Shown piece after piece: positions 63,105-64,000 of a stretch of 64,000 bases of DNA (positions within the stretch are counted from its first letter, which is position 1; each line of letters begins with the position of its first letter). Position numbers and translations under genes: made by a program. The DNA comes from Glossina fuscipes (taxonomy: Eukaryota > Arthropoda > Insecta > Diptera > Glossinidae), in contig NW_023998415.1 of the NCBI RefSeq assembly GCF_014805625.2, positions 47,558,449-47,622,448 of the forward strand, written 5' to 3'. The notes beneath the pieces are model-generated. The model had not been told where the DNA came from. It made no database searches and saw only the letters and a list, made by a program, of their open reading frames with translations.

Positions 63105-63265
63105 AAGTTAAACTGTGGGCGTGTTCTCTGAATAATTTCGCCTATTTTTAATACCACCCTACTTGGAAGAACTCGCAATGTTTTTTAGTCTTATTTACTT
63201 TTGCGAGCAGGAGAATGTTTAACACAAGACCATTACGCAGACGGACACGAGCACATGCCTAAATC
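63105..63265 (+). repeat. Dispersed repeat family fragment
   Basis: Carries GAGAATGTTTAACACAAGAC and GCAGACGGACACGAGCACAT, matching the middle of 40690-40985. Diverged. Confidence 0.5.
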
Positions 63266-63952
63266 GTCTCAGATGCTTGATGTATGGATTAAGAGTACTT
63301 GATAGCGTCGCTAAAGTTTACTTTTAGATTTTAGATTTAGATGGTGCACTTTATTCATATACGTTTCCACGGTCAATGGCGCGTGAATCTTGCTTTAAAT
63401 TTACATTGTTTTCGAATGCACTAATGAGGAGATTTTGTTGATGCGAAATTTGAAGGTTAATAAATCGGTTTTTGGCAATATTCGAAACTGATTTGGGGAA
63501 AGTGATAAGAAAAGATTTGAGACGATTTGAGGAGTTTTTTCTCCTACGTAAAATTTTGAGGCTGAAATCGGGGTACGGTACACTAGTACAGCAAATAGAC
63601 AGCTGTGCGTGCCGTTGGCGAATCCCATACTCCGTCCGTGCAAATACTCAAGTTTTTATTTGTTGTTGCAATGCTTCGAAATTTTCGTTTCTTTTGCTGT
63701 TTATGCGTCAAGCTTAAGAATGCTGCCGCACTTTCCGGAGTTGGTATAAAACGTACACTAAGCTTGTAAATATGTAGCCAGCTTATGTCCATTATTTTGT
63801 GCTCTATCCAAATATAAATCATTTTAATTGGTTTCTTTTATTGAAAAATTTGATAACGGCATTCTATAAACGGTTTATTCTGCATCTTAAACGGCAATAC
63901 AAATAACGTTGCACTTTAGTTTGACAAAAGTGAGAAATTAATAATCACAAGT

Positions 63953-63953
<1 letters not shown>

Positions 63954-64000
<47 letters not shown>
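63954..64000. repeat. (AG)n microsatellite at window edge
   Basis: An (AG)n run of at least 47 nt that continues past the end of the window. Confidence 0.9.

Larger units (their letters stand above)
53246..64000 (-). other. Mp: Mp intron upstream of the large helix exon (5' part not in window)
   Basis: Ends with TTTTAG at 53246 on the minus strand, and no collagen exon is seen further up. It holds dispersed-repeat copies (about 55180-55600, 56540-56715, 59820-60440 and 63105-63265), a SINE copy (59397-59476), a hairpin at 58834-58865, many (TA)n and homopolymer tracts and an (AG)n tract at the edge. The rest is AT-rich DNA in which I see nothing. Confidence 0.65.

Overview
The window is AT-rich, intron-dominated insect DNA, most likely from a true fruit fly (Tephritidae) or a close dipteran. 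The gene content points to Diptera. The tephritid call is inference, resting on a mellifera-type mariner, a tRNA-derived SINE and the abundance of poly(A)/poly(T) and (TA)n tracts. No organism-specific marker settles it.

The only host gene I can support is a fragment of one minus-strand collagen gene: the fly collagen XV/XVIII homologue Multiplexin (Mp). Six exons are visible, read from high to low coordinates: 53245-52676 and 50258-50181 (Gly-X-Y helix with interruptions), 42588-42454 (helix, running into a 400-N assembly gap), 38915-38749 (end of the helix plus the start of the C-terminal trimerization domain), 38026-37934 (rest of that domain) and 14064-13942 (Pro/Thr-rich hinge). All have consensus splice sites. 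Every junction that can be checked is phase 0 and keeps the Gly-X-Y register. The exon at 38915 needs one extra upstream base, so an unseen phase-1 exon end must lie in or near the gap. The N-terminal region and the endostatin domain are not visible and should lie beyond the two window edges. Only about 1.2 kb of the 64 kb is coding, and one intron is nearly 24 kb.

The introns hold the accessory content. Mobile elements: a nearly full-length but dead mariner with TA duplication (43284-44532); a rearranged foldback-type mariner derivative with two inverted 5' ends (36955-37350); an older mariner relic (about 45730-46205); a broken non-LTR reverse transcriptase fragment (about 49030-49740); several copies of a tRNA-derived SINE (11.8, 17.9, 24.4, 39.7 and 59.4 kb); a second SINE-like family (28.1 and 51.7 kb); a MITE-like unit (26.8 kb); and many fragments of one dispersed repeat family. 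There are also local duplications, including a perfect 54-bp direct repeat, and many microsatellites and homopolymers. I saw no convincing tRNA, rRNA or miRNA gene, no CRISPR array, and no undescribed multi-gene system. The most unusual items are the foldback mariner derivative, the SINE family and the collagen exon broken by the gap.
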